Both the position numbers and the translations under genes were made by a program. From SIG307 sp964609025 (GTDB lineage Bacteria > Bacillota > Clostridia > Lachnospirales > Lachnospiraceae), in NCBI GenBank assembly GCA_964609025.1, contig CAZSQM010000002.1:119457-183456 (forward strand): 64,000 nucleotides of DNA. The letters are read 5' to 3'. Below, one piece after another: positions 26,602 through 35,595 of this stretch (its first letter is position 1; each line of letters opens with the position of its first letter). The notes under the pieces are model-generated. The model had not been told where the DNA came from. It ran no database searches and saw only the letters and a program-made list of their open reading frames with translations.

Positions 26602-27390
26602 CTAGAACAGCGAATCAAATATCGTGCCGGAATTCATGGAATCCGCCTGATAACTGCTCCCCGTTGCCGTATAAGCGGACGCTGCTCGCGTTGCCTGAAG
26701 CTCCGCTGCTCCGGCAAGTCCCGACGCCTTTCTCGCAAGCTTGCCGGCAAAGGAATTGCTTCCTTCGAAAAAGTCCTGTAAATCCGCCATATCCTTTCCA
26801 CGGAAGGTTTCTTCGTTTAATGCAAGTCTTCCGTCCTTATCCATCGTGATACCCACGCCGGAAAGTTCCTCCTTGTACTGCGCCGCAAGCTCCGTCACCC
26901 ACTTTGTCTTCTGCTGTACCGAAGAAGACTCCACCGTACCTACGGAATCCAGTGTATCGTTATAGGCGGAAACCAAAGTCTTCGCCGCCTTCACAAGCGT
27001 ATCATAATCATAGTCGGTACGCGTGGTGGTGGTTCCGTCTTCTAACTTATCCACAAAGGTTTTCTTTGCATACAGGGAAGAAGACCCTTCTTTTACTGCC
27101 GCTAACTTACTTGCGGCATTCTGAAGCGACGTTGCCGCATCCGATACCGCAGTCAGCTCTTTTGCGGAATCTCTCGTATCGGAGCCGGTCTTTACTTTTC
27201 TTGCCGGCGTATTCTTTTCCGTTGTCTTCTCCGTCCCGTCGGCATTGAACTTGTTATAATACGTTTTCAAAAGCCGCTTATAGGTGCCGTTCTTAATCTG
27301 GGAATACTCTCCCAAAAGACCGGTAAAAGAAGTGGCCGAATTTGTGGAAAAACCACTGAATAATGTACTGGAAAAATTATAAAATGACAT
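26602..27390 (-). CDS. FliD-like (flagellar hook-associated protein 2) C-terminal region protein
   Basis: A 262-residue protein rich in Ser, Thr and Ala. The middle and C-terminal part (YDTLVKAAKTLVSAYNDTLD, then LSGVGITMDKDGRLALNEET) resembles the end of FliD, the filament cap. The usual FliD N-terminus and D2/D3 domains are missing, and about 60 N-terminal residues (FYNFSSTLFSGF...) are of another type. AAGGAGG lies nine bases before the ATG at 27390. It may be a flagellar accessory protein; with the CheX gene it hints at a motile relative, but no other flagellar gene is in the window. Confidence 0.62.
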   Translation of the reverse strand: MSFYNFSSTLFSGFSTNSATSFTGLLGEYSQIKNGTYKRLLKTYYNKFNADGTEKTTEKNTPARKVKTGSDTRDSAKELTAVSDAATSLQNAASKLAAVKEGSSSLYAKKTFVDKLEDGTTTTRTDYDYDTLVKAAKTLVSAYNDTLDSVGTVESSSVQQKTKWVTELAAQYKEELSGVGITMDKDGRLALNEETFRGKDMADLQDFFEGSNSFAGKLARKASGLAGAAELQATRAASAYTATGSSYQADSMNSGTIFDSLF

Positions 27391-27508
27391 ATGCATCGCC
27401 CTCCTTGACTCTTGCCATATGATTGCCTTCTTATCTTCTCTATTTATTATATCGCCATTTTCTGCGTTTTGTAAAGAGGAAATAAGAAAATTTCCCTTAA
27501 GAATTCCC

Positions 27509-27556
27509 TTAAAAGTTCTTCACCACCTGAAAAATATAGAACTCAAGATTTGACTT
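27509..27556 (-). pseudogene. Fragment resembling the C-terminus of the RlmI-like gene
   Basis: On the minus strand 15 codons read NLEFYIFQVVKNF followed by a stop. The last codons of the methyltransferase at 29866 read YLKFYIFQVVKRF and a stop. About 38 bases align with few differences. It is a tail fragment of a related gene or an old partial duplication; nothing else of the enzyme is found next to it. Confidence 0.6.
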
Positions 27557-27653
27557 CTACAGGTATTTATTTTACTTGGTTTTCCACACTTTGTTTTTGC
27601 AATCCAAAGCAATTTACCACTCCTTACGACTTACCATATAATAAGTATGAGCA

Positions 27654-27815
27654 TTACATAAACACTGCCGCCTGTGCCATTTTGTCCTTTAAGGCTTCTT
27701 CTCTGACATGACAATATAAGTCCGTGGCATCTGTAATGAATTGTGCCCCAAAATCTTCTGTAAAATGATTAACATTGGTCGGATTAATCGGGTAATTCGT
27801 CTTTGAGGTAAATCA
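27654..27815 (-). pseudogene. Degenerate tyrosine recombinase (integrase) C-terminus
   Basis: On the minus strand the frame ending at 27654 reads FTSKTNYPINPTNVNHF at its upstream side and TDLYCHVREEALKDKM at its end, the latter like the region with the catalytic tyrosine in phage-type integrases. In another frame the DNA between them reads ILQKILGHNSLQM, the LGH motif of the same family. So the gene is frameshifted and lacks the R-H-x-x-R segment. It is inactive, and marks past mobile-element activity. Confidence 0.62.
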
Positions 27816-27889
27816 GTTTTAACTCATCTAATACTTCACCTTCACTGGAAGAATCCCCGAGCCGTCCGCAAACAGCCCGGGAATTTCCG

Positions 27890-28435
27890 TTACTCCATAT
27901 ACTCTTTTAAACAATCGTACATCCACTCCACAATTTTATACGCACGCTTGTCACTGCAAATCACACCAGCATTCGACCTATAGAATCCACAGACTTCCAT
28001 CGCTTCTTCATCATTGTAATAATAACCGTTCCAATACCTCACCTTACCTCCGTACTCCTTGCCTTTCGGCGCCGTAATTGATTCATATTCAAAATAATAT
28101 CCTTCTTTTATAGCAACCTTGCACATCAATTGATGCATCTCATATACTTTGTCCGCATCCGTTGTTCCAACAAACTCCAATATATCCGCATAATCCTTCT
28201 CCTTGATTTTCTTCTCCAGCTCCTCTGTTTTTGTAGTAAAGGCCACCTCCGAGACAGCAGCATATATATCGCCGTCGGAACAGATATACAGACAATCTTC
28301 TCTTGTGCTGTTTTCCATAAACGCAATATACGGTATCCGCCAGTCATTTCTGTCGAACACAAGGAACACCACCGTTCCCGCAAGAAGCAATATACATAAA
28401 ATTACAATAAGTGCAATTACCTTTTTTCTTTTCAC
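27890..28435 (-). CDS. Single-pass exported protein of unknown function
   Basis: A 181-residue protein. A lysine-rich start and a transmembrane anchor cover residues about 5-27 (VIALIVILCILLLAGTVVFL). The rest is an outside domain with several cysteines and many aromatic residues (YYFEYESI, VRYWNGYYYNDEE). No family is recognised. It starts with GTG, shares one base with the stop of the truncated subtilase upstream, and has GAGGTGA in front, so the two were translationally coupled. Whether it is still transcribed is unclear because the upstream gene has lost its 5' end. Confidence 0.65.
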   Translation of the reverse strand: MKRKKVIALIVILCILLLAGTVVFLVFDRNDWRIPYIAFMENSTREDCLYICSDGDIYAAVSEVAFTTKTEELEKKIKEKDYADILEFVGTTDADKVYEMHQLMCKVAIKEGYYFEYESITAPKGKEYGGKVRYWNGYYYNDEEAMEVCGFYRSNAGVICSDKRAYKIVEWMYDCLKEYME

Positions 28436-29835
28436 TATCTCACCTCATCCGCTTTAGCTCCGTAAAACTTATTTAACGATTTAACTCCGTTTATACTCAT
28501 TTCAAATACTTGCCATACTGTCCCACTTTTATTTTCAGGAACATAAAATGTTTCAGAAATACTATTTCCACAGTACAATCTCACTATAGCTCCCGACTGC
28601 GATAAATCAGTTGATGTGCTGCTGGAACCGCCCGAAAAATTATGAACAGAATATACAAATTTCTCATTACTACTAATTTGTGCTTTTTTAAATGTTAACG
28701 TAACTGTTTCCGGACCATAACCACTTGTATCATCCAAATCCAGTTCAGCCACCTTAACTCCATCCACTATGCCGATTTTATTCGAATAATAAACATGCAT
28801 CTTCATTGTACTTCCCTCATAATATGTAAGATGCGAATCTAAATCTCTTGGTGTAGCTCCCCAAGTAAGAACAATACGATACTCATCATCCGATAATTCC
28901 GGTGTTAATATTACTGCTTGTCTAGCTTCGTCCGTTTCTCTTTGAGAAATCATGTTATAATAACCAATAACATATCCATCCTTTTTAATCTCAACCGTAT
29001 ATTGCCCGACATAAACAGCCTTAATATTAAACACACCATTCGCATCACTGATATCTTCTTTTGAAGAATTAAATACTCCTGTAACATATGGTCCATTAAA
29101 GGTATTCCACCCTGCGCGCACATTAATCGTTGCCCCTTCAACAGGTTCTCCGCTTAACGCATCATAGACAATGCCTGAAATATTACAACATTCCCAAAGT
29201 TCATCTGCTAATGACAAAAAAAGCACCGTGGTTTCCAAATACTTTTCCGTTTCAGGTTCAATTACTATATTGCTTGTTTTAAACGGCATAACTGCGCCAT
29301 CATAGAAAGTTTCTCCGTATATTACCATCTCATAGGTACCTTGAGGCAATTCTATTTCAAAGGAACCATCGCTTTTGGTTTCTGTCGTAAAATAATAATC
29401 TCCCAAATTAGATTGTCCGGTGCTAATCCGTACCACCGAAACAATAAGCCCCTCCAATTCTTTTCCCGAACTGTTTACGGTTTTCCCTTTCAGTGTCCCA
29501 TGAGGTAACGATGTATCAAATCCCCCTCCACCGGGCATATTCAGTGCTGCCACAATACACTTCTCCGCATCCGGCATATACTTTCCTGTCATTCCAATCT
29601 GCGCGCCATAATTATCCTTATCCTTAATAATGTCTTTAACCTGTAATGCTGTAAGTTCCGGGTTTGCCTGCAATATTAATGCTGCCAACCCGCTGATGTG
29701 CGGTGCTGCCATCGAGGTTCCCGATAAAGTCATATATGAATCACAAAAACCACTTTTCGGAACCGTACTTAAAATATCTACTCCAGGTGCATATACATCC
29801 ACCCTATTCCCCTCTTGACTAAAAAATCAAAGTTT
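28435..29835 (-). pseudogene. Subtilase (S8 peptidase) lacking its N-terminal half
   Basis: The open frame begins inside a subtilisin-like protease: FSQEGNRVDVYAPGVDI, then the serine motif SGTSMAAPHISGLAALILQ. The catalytic aspartate and histidine blocks, which come earlier in the family, are missing, and only about 30 bases separate the frame from the stop of the neighbouring methyltransferase, so there is no room for them. After the peptidase part come two carboxypeptidase-regulatory-like beta domains (GTLKGKTVNSSGKELEG; NISGIVYDALSGEPVEGATI) and a DUF2135/YfaP-like domain (LTWGATPRDLDSHLTYY). No signal peptide or start site is visible. It is a 5'-truncated gene produced by rearrangement. 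Confidence 0.82.
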
Positions 29836-29865
29836 TTCAGCCATTTTCAAGGTGCTTTTCATTTT

Positions 29866-31077
29866 TTAAAACCTCTTCACCACCTGGAAAATGTAAAACT
29901 TCAAATAGTAGGACTCCTCTGCCGCCCAGAGAATCGGGTGGTCTGCCGCCTGAGTGCGGTATTCTACCTGCCGTAGCCGCACATGGGCATCCTTTGCCGC
30001 CTGTGCAATCGTTTCCGCAAACAGCTCCGGCGTCATAAAATGAGAACAGGAGCAGGTACAAAGATACCCTCCGTCCTTCACAAGCCGCAGCCCGCGCAGG
30101 TTAATTTCCCGATACCCTCTTACTGCGTTTTTTACGGAATTGCGGGACTTTGTGAATGCCGGCGGGTCTAAAATCACGACATCGTACTGCTGCTTTTGCC
30201 GTTCCAGTTCCGGCAGAAGTTCAAACACATCCGCGCACCGAAAGCGCACCCGTTCCTCCAGACCGTTTAACACCGCATTCTTTTTCGCCTGCTCTATTGC
30301 AAGCTCTGATGCGTCTACACCTAACACGCTCTTTGCGCCCGCGATTCCTGCGTTGAGCGCAAAGGAACCGGTATGAGTAAAGCAGTCTAACACCTCCGCG
30401 TTCTTACAAAGCCGCTGCACGGCAAGGCGGTTATACTTCTGGTCTAAGAAAAAGCCCGTTTTCTGACCGTCCGCCACATCCACAAGATACCGGACTCCGT
30501 TTTCGACAATCTCTACCTCCGTGTCAAAGGGCTCGGACAAAAAGCCTTTGAATCGCTCCATTCCCTCCTGTTCCCGCACCTTTGCGTCACTGCGCTCATA
30601 AATTCCGCGTAAAACAATACCGTCCTCGGCAAGCACTCTTTTCAACGCCTCTAAAATCACCGGCTTTAACCGGTCAATTCCAAGGGCAAGGGACTGTACC
30701 ACGCAGACGTCCGAAAACTTATCCACTACCAGTCCCGGAAGGAAATCCGCCTCGCCGAAAATAACGCGGCAGCTCCCCGTATCCACGGTCTTCTTGCGAT
30801 ATTCCCAAGCCGCACGCACACGCTTTTCCAAAAACGCCTCGTTAATCTCCGCGTCCTTCTCTCTGGTTAAGATTCGCACTGTAAGCTTTGACTTACGGTT
30901 CAAAAAACCGGTTCCGAGAAAATACCCGTCAAAATCATTCACGCGAACCAGTGCGCCGTCCTCGGCATTCCCTGTAATCGTGTCTATCTCATTGTCATAA
31001 ATCCAAAGGCCGCCCGCTTTTAAGCTTCTGGCTTCTCCCTTTTTCACCGTAACCACTGCTTTGATCGAAAAGTCCAT
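29866..31077 (-). CDS. RlmI-like 23S rRNA (cytosine-5) methyltransferase
   Basis: A class I SAM-dependent rRNA methyltransferase of about 403 residues. An N-terminal PUA domain (KKGEARSLKAGGLWIYDNEI) is followed by the Rossmann fold: DVADGQKTGFFLDQK, EVLDCFTHTGSFALNAGIAG and the catalytic motif VVILDPPAFTKSR, with CTCSCSHFM near the end. The ATG at 31077 is nine bases after AAAGG; an ATG nine bases upstream directly abuts it. E. coli RlmI methylates C1962; the position here is inferred from the family. Its stop lies next to the breakpoint of the truncated subtilase. Confidence 0.9.
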   Translation of the reverse strand: MDFSIKAVVTVKKGEARSLKAGGLWIYDNEIDTITGNAEDGALVRVNDFDGYFLGTGFLNRKSKLTVRILTREKDAEINEAFLEKRVRAAWEYRKKTVDTGSCRVIFGEADFLPGLVVDKFSDVCVVQSLALGIDRLKPVILEALKRVLAEDGIVLRGIYERSDAKVREQEGMERFKGFLSEPFDTEVEIVENGVRYLVDVADGQKTGFFLDQKYNRLAVQRLCKNAEVLDCFTHTGSFALNAGIAGAKSVLGVDASELAIEQAKKNAVLNGLEERVRFRCADVFELLPELERQKQQYDVVILDPPAFTKSRNSVKNAVRGYREINLRGLRLVKDGGYLCTCSCSHFMTPELFAETIAQAAKDAHVRLRQVEYRTQAADHPILWAAEESYYLKFYIFQVVKRF

Positions 31078-31089
31078 ACCGTCCATCCT

Positions 31090-31533
31090 TTACTTCGTTT
31101 CCTTCTTTTTCGAGCCGGAGATAAAAACGAAAACTTTACTGAACACATAATTCAGCACGGTTACAATCACCGCAAGGACAATTTTTACCGGCCAGAATGC
31201 AACCTCAAGCACCGTTACGAATACAAAAATTCCGAGCCATTCCACCGCCAACGTAAACAGGCGCGCCGCAATAAACTTACCGAACTTTAACGCTTCCTTT
31301 GCCGCCGCATCATTCTTTTCCAGGAACACCCAATACTTATTGATTACGTAGGCAAAAACTACCGCTACAATCCATGCAATAGCGGTAACAAGATTTTCAT
31401 CCCAGTGCAGGCAGTCATAAAACAAAAAAGAGGCGACAAAATTAACCAGCGTGGTTAATACACCGGCAATCACATAGGTGATTGTTTCACGATTCACAAA
31501 CAGTTTCCAACATTTTTTTATAAACTCTTTCAT
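31090..31533 (-). CDS. GtrA family membrane protein
   Basis: A 147-residue, four-helix membrane protein of the GtrA type, with VNRETITYVIAGVLTTLVNF and WIVAVVFAYVINKYWVF. The family is thought to help move lipid-linked sugars across the membrane, often for wall or surface glycans. The start at 31533 has GGAG five bases upstream. It lies just before the RlmI-like gene on the same strand; no glycosyltransferase partner is adjacent. Confidence 0.88.
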   Translation of the reverse strand: MKEFIKKCWKLFVNRETITYVIAGVLTTLVNFVASFLFYDCLHWDENLVTAIAWIVAVVFAYVINKYWVFLEKNDAAAKEALKFGKFIAARLFTLAVEWLGIFVFVTVLEVAFWPVKIVLAVIVTVLNYVFSKVFVFISGSKKKETK

Positions 31534-31620
31534 AGCTTCTCCGTTTTCCTGTTCATTTCCCACGCCATACCGTCACCGTATCAGTATAGCACCTCTTTAT
31601 AAAATAATCAAGTTTTGCCT

Positions 31621-31980
31621 CTACCTTTCCTCTTTCTGCCGCCATTCAATAAAATGGTAGCTGTCCAAAATCTGAACATACTTTGCCAGCCGCTCGTAAA
31701 GCGGTTCCGCCTGCTCGCCGAACCGCTCCTTTACCGCTTCTCCCAGCGCCAGAATCGTTTTCTCGCCATCCATGCGCGGCCAGACAAAGCTTCCGATTTC
31801 CTCCAGATGCACATAACTTACTTTCGGCTTCTTTAAGAGCTTCTGCGCAATACGGTTCATTATGCCGGTATTTTCAACCGCTAACGTCACCAGCCCTTTC
31901 TCGTCGCTGCTCCATGTAAGACCTTCTTTCCGCATCGGGCGGCGTTCCAAATAATTTTCCGAACTTTGCTTTTTCTTCAT
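31621..31980 (-). CDS. PqqD-like small protein next to the OPT transporter
   Basis: A 119-residue protein with the outline of PqqD: KGLVTLAVENTGIMNRIAQK then VHLEEIGSFVWPRMDGEKTI and a C-terminal helix with YERLAKYVQIL. PqqD proteins bind precursor peptides for radical-SAM enzymes, but no such enzyme or PQQ gene is nearby. The ATG lies one base after the OPT transporter stop, so translation is probably coupled. A link to peptide uptake is an inference. Confidence 0.6.
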   Translation of the reverse strand: MKKKQSSENYLERRPMRKEGLTWSSDEKGLVTLAVENTGIMNRIAQKLLKKPKVSYVHLEEIGSFVWPRMDGEKTILALGEAVKERFGEQAEPLYERLAKYVQILDSYHFIEWRQKEER

Positions 31981-31981
31981 C

Positions 31982-33904
31982 TTACTTTTCTTCCGCTTTC
32001 TTATTCTTCTTCCAAAGAGAGAACTTCAATACGCAAAGAATAATCAGTGCAAATACTACCAGACTTGCAATATCCGACACAACAGCCGGAAGACCGAGTT
32101 TTCCGGAGATGTCGATTGCGGAGCCTACTCCGAACACGGCAAGCAGCGCCAGAAGAATTCCAACCAACCCTTCCCCTGCAATCATACCGGAGCAGAACAG
32201 AATACCGTCGTTGATCATTCTCTTTTTCTCGTTCTCTTCCCGCTTCATCTTATCAAAGGCAAGGCGAACCAGACCGCCTACCATAATGCAGGCATTTAAC
32301 TGCACCGGAAGATAGACGCCGATGGCAAACGGAAGCACCGGGATTCCGATTACTTCAACGATAATCGCAATAAATACACCGATAAATACCAGCGCCCACG
32401 GAAGATTTCCCTCCATAACACCCTCGATAATCATCTTCATCAGGGTTGCCTGCGGCGCCGCAAGTTCTCCGGTACCAAAGCCCCATGCACTGTCTAACAG
32501 ATACAGCGTACCGCCGATGGCAAGCGCTGCCGCAATCACACCGATGACCTCGCCGATCTGCTGCTTCTTCGGCGTTGCGCCGAGCAGATAACCGGTCTTT
32601 AAATCCTGCGACGTATCTCCGGCAATTGCCGCCACAATACAGATAATGGACCCGATTGCAATCGCACTCTGCATTCCCGTTGCACCGGATTCTCCCGTCA
32701 CCTTTAACAGTACCGTCGCAATCAGCAGGGTTGCAATCGCCATACCGGAAACCGGATTGTTGCTGCTGCCCACCAGTCCTACCATGCGGGAGGAAACCGT
32801 TGCAAAGAAGAACCCGAAAATGACAACGATAATTGCACCGAGCAATGTCACCGGAATCGCCGGAACAAGCCATACCAAAAGCGTCAGAACCCCGATGGCA
32901 AGTAACACAATCTTCATGCTCATATCCTGCGCCGTACGCTCATTTCCTGCGCCGCCTTTTCCGCCTGCCATACTCTTTATCGCATCGCGGAAGGTACGGA
33001 CAATAAGCGGAAGCGACTTAATCAGGCTGATAATACCGCCTGCTGCCAGAGCGCCCGCACCGATGTAACGGATATAAGAACCCCAAATCGCACCTGCACC
33101 GCCCTCCGCAAACATCTCGCCAATCGGCTTAGTGCCCGGGTACAGAAGAAAATCCGCTCCGAACAGCACAATCATCGGAATCAAAACGAGCCAGCTTAAT
33201 ACGCCGCCGGCAAACATATAAGACGAAATCCGCGGTCCGCAAATATAACCGACACTCATAACCGCCGGATAAATCTGTGTTCCGATTTCGCCCGCATAGC
33301 CCTTGACCCGGAACGAAACTTCGCCCGGAACTGCCTTTAAACCGTCAATAATAAACTTAAATACCGCAGCAAAGCCCATGCCCGCAAACACGGTAGAAGC
33401 ATTGGCTCCGCCCTCTTCACCCGCAAGAAGCACCTCGGCGCAGGCCGTTCCTTCCGGATACGGAAGCGTTCCGTGTTCTCTCACAATCAAAGCATTCCGA
33501 AGCGGAACCATAAAAAACACGCCAAGCAGACCGCCGAGCAGGGCAATCAGGGTAATCTCAAGGATGCCCGGCTTGTCCATAACGCCGTCCTTTGCCCACA
33601 AAAACAATGCCGGCAGGGTAAAAATCGCACCGGCCGCCAACGACTCGCCGGCGGAACCTACCGTCTGCACAATATTACTTTCCAAAATGGAATTTTTTCG
33701 CATAACGACGCGAATCACGCCCATGGCAATTACCGCCGCCGGAATCGACGCGGAAACCGTCATACCGACGCGAAGCCCCAGGTACGCATTTGCTGCGCCA
33801 AACACCACCGCCAAAAGTACCCCCATCAGGATAGAGGTCAAGGTAATCTCAGGGGTCACCTTGTCTGCCGGTACGTATGGCTTAAAATCCTTTTGATTTT
33901 CCAT
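31982..33904 (-). CDS. OPT family oligopeptide transporter
   Basis: A 640-residue integral membrane transporter with about 14 hydrophobic segments. Typical OPT parts: GAANAYLGLRVGMTVSASIP near the N-terminus, SNIVQTVGSAGESLAAGAIF and PYPEGTACAEVLLAGEEGG. OPT proteins import peptides or metal chelates by proton coupling. The start at 33904 has GGAG six bases before it. It is driven by a strong promoter and followed at once by the PqqD-like gene. Confidence 0.93.
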   Translation of the reverse strand: MENQKDFKPYVPADKVTPEITLTSILMGVLLAVVFGAANAYLGLRVGMTVSASIPAAVIAMGVIRVVMRKNSILESNIVQTVGSAGESLAAGAIFTLPALFLWAKDGVMDKPGILEITLIALLGGLLGVFFMVPLRNALIVREHGTLPYPEGTACAEVLLAGEEGGANASTVFAGMGFAAVFKFIIDGLKAVPGEVSFRVKGYAGEIGTQIYPAVMSVGYICGPRISSYMFAGGVLSWLVLIPMIVLFGADFLLYPGTKPIGEMFAEGGAGAIWGSYIRYIGAGALAAGGIISLIKSLPLIVRTFRDAIKSMAGGKGGAGNERTAQDMSMKIVLLAIGVLTLLVWLVPAIPVTLLGAIIVVIFGFFFATVSSRMVGLVGSSNNPVSGMAIATLLIATVLLKVTGESGATGMQSAIAIGSIICIVAAIAGDTSQDLKTGYLLGATPKKQQIGEVIGVIAAALAIGGTLYLLDSAWGFGTGELAAPQATLMKMIIEGVMEGNLPWALVFIGVFIAIIVEVIGIPVLPFAIGVYLPVQLNACIMVGGLVRLAFDKMKREENEKKRMINDGILFCSGMIAGEGLVGILLALLAVFGVGSAIDISGKLGLPAVVSDIASLVVFALIILCVLKFSLWKKNKKAEEK

Positions 33905-33946
33905 AACACACTCCATTCCGCCGTTTTTACGGCACTATTTGTTATT

Positions 33947-33975
33947 ATTATAACATTCTTTGCCCGGAATTTCAA
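33947..33975 (-). promoter_or_regulatory. Promoter of the OPT transporter gene
   Basis: Minus strand: -35 TTGAAA (33970-33975), a 17-base spacer and -10 TATAAT (33947-33952), about 43 bases before the start codon. Confidence 0.8.
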
Positions 33976-34107
33976 CAAAAAAGCCGCATATCTTCAATAT
34001 TTCAATGGATTTTTTGGCATTTTTTGTATTTTCCCAAAAAAAGAAAAAATCTATTCTTTTTTCGCTTTATCACGCTAACTTTCTATCACTTTGCCACAAT
34101 TAAACTA

Positions 34108-35064
34108 TCAGTTCGTTACACTGTTTAATTTTGCTCCGGTTTCCTTGCGGAGTTTACTCGGAACATAACCGTAATAATTGGCAAAGGCATGGGAAAAATG
34201 CTCCACGGAAGAATACCCGAGCCGCTCGCTGATATCCGTAATACTGTAACGGCTGTTCCGTAAAAGCGTAACCGCCGCAGACATTCTCGCTTCCAGCTTC
34301 TTCTGTGTAAAAGACTTCCCGTAAATCCTGTATAAAAGCCGCTGCGTCTGCCGCACGCTGAAGCCGAGCCTCCGTGCCAGCTCCTGCAGGGTAATCTCCC
34401 GATATTCATATAAAAAGATTTCATCCGCCACCAGCAGCGCATTTTCCTCCTGCACCCCGTGTGCAAAAAAAACTTCTTCCGGATTCGGAAGCACTTTTTG
34501 TTCTGCTGTCCCTAATAGTATGCTCCGAATACATTCAATTAAAAACTCTGCCAGCAAATGCGGCAATTTTTCCGCACTTCCCGGCAGCTTTGCCTCCTGT
34601 TCCAGTAAAATCTGCTCCGTCAGCCGTAACAGCGTTTCTCTTCCGGTTCCGTACCACATCGGCTGCCTCCGCAGACTTTGCAGTAATTCTCCGCCGGGAC
34701 ACCCCTCTTCTAACTGCAGATACAATCCAAACTCCGTCACCGGACTTGCCTTGTCGGGAATCTGCTCATGCGGCACTCCCGGTCCGGTAATGTAAAGTAG
34801 GCCTGGGCTTACCGCATAGGCTTTCCGGTTCAGCATTACCGTTCCTTCTCCGTTGGTTACCAAATGAATCTCATATACATTTTCCCCGTGGACATGCTCC
34901 GGCATGACCTCCGTAAACCGGCGGTAGCTCACCATGACGGCATTTATCACGGCGCCCTCCAGTAAAAAACGGACTCCGCCGCTTTGTGCTTTCTTCTGCA
35001 CCTCCTGTTTATTTTGCCGCTGTTCCCGGATTTGTTCTTCCGACTTCCGCTTCAATTCCGCCAT
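34108..35064 (-). CDS. AraC family transcription regulator
   Basis: A regulator of about 318 residues. An N-terminal cupin-like sensor part (residues about 45-150, with HVHGENVYEIHLVTNGEGTV and PGLLYITGPGVPHEQIP) suggests sugar binding. The C-terminal double helix-turn-helix is complete: ITLQELARRLGFSVRQTQRL and ITDISERLGYSSVEHFSHAF. The start is uncertain: ATG at 35064 or TTG at 35100 with GGGAAG before it. It is divergent from the YczE-like and GH95 genes, so it may control fucoside use (inference), or the OPT gene behind it. Confidence 0.88.
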   Translation of the reverse strand: MAELKRKSEEQIREQRQNKQEVQKKAQSGGVRFLLEGAVINAVMVSYRRFTEVMPEHVHGENVYEIHLVTNGEGTVMLNRKAYAVSPGLLYITGPGVPHEQIPDKASPVTEFGLYLQLEEGCPGGELLQSLRRQPMWYGTGRETLLRLTEQILLEQEAKLPGSAEKLPHLLAEFLIECIRSILLGTAEQKVLPNPEEVFFAHGVQEENALLVADEIFLYEYREITLQELARRLGFSVRQTQRLLYRIYGKSFTQKKLEARMSAAVTLLRNSRYSITDISERLGYSSVEHFSHAFANYYGYVPSKLRKETGAKLNSVTN

Positions 35065-35248
35065 CTCCGAACCTGCCTTTCCCTTACAACAAAATTTCAA
35101 ATATACTTCCCTGTTTCCGACATTTCTTTTCTTAACCGATATTCACCGGGCATTGAATGAATCACCATTTTTCTAAAACCTTCGCTCATATACCATTTTC
35201 TTCGCCTACATGTCGTATTATACTATAAAAAAAACAGGAACACAACGC

Positions 35249-35254
35249 TATAAT
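35249..35254 (+). promoter_or_regulatory. -10 box upstream of the foldback
   Basis: A perfect TATAAT, with no good -35 (AAAAAA at the expected place). Transcription from it would start close to 35261, so the RNA leader would contain the entire 324-base foldback before the YczE-like gene. Confidence 0.4.
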
Positions 35255-35271
35255 AGATGTATCATCAAAGA

Positions 35272-35595
35272 TTCCTAAGGATCTGTCGCACCAAGTGCGC
35301 GGCGGCTCGGGCGTGGCGGGTTCTTGCAAGCAGACGAGAATCCCTGCCTTAACCGCAAGGCGGCATCCGCCGCCTTATTTTTGCATTTGTCCGAAGGACC
35401 GCGCTTTTAGCGCAGTCAAAATCACCTCTTAGAACCGCTTAAGCGCGAGGATGCCCGAGCGTTTTAGCAGTTCTTAGAGGAAGTTTGACAAAGCGTTGCG
35501 CTTGCAAAAAAAGGCAGCGGATGTCCCTTACGGTTCCGGACATTCCCCCGCTTGCAAGAACGGGTCCGCGCAGTTGGTGCAACAGCCCTTAGAAA
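35272..35595. repeat. 324-bp imperfect foldback (giant inverted repeat)
   Basis: Almost the whole sequence pairs with itself. Blocks from outside in: 35272-35302 with 35566-35595; 35320-35331 with 35550-35561 (perfect); 35363-35385 with 35503-35524; 35416-35446 with 35459-35488. Only about 12 bases (35447-35458) form the apical loop. The arms differ by scattered substitutions and small insertions. The last paired base is 26 bases before the YczE-like start codon. No target-site duplication is evident. It may be an old MITE-like element, or a structured RNA leader. Confidence 0.85.

Larger units (their letters stand above)
27397..27889. other. 493-bp gap with gene remnants
   Basis: Besides the methyltransferase-tail fragment and the integrase remnant, this AT-rich stretch has no intact gene, tRNA or clear promoter that I can see. 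It marks one side of the scarred region 27.5-29.9 kb. Confidence 0.6.
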
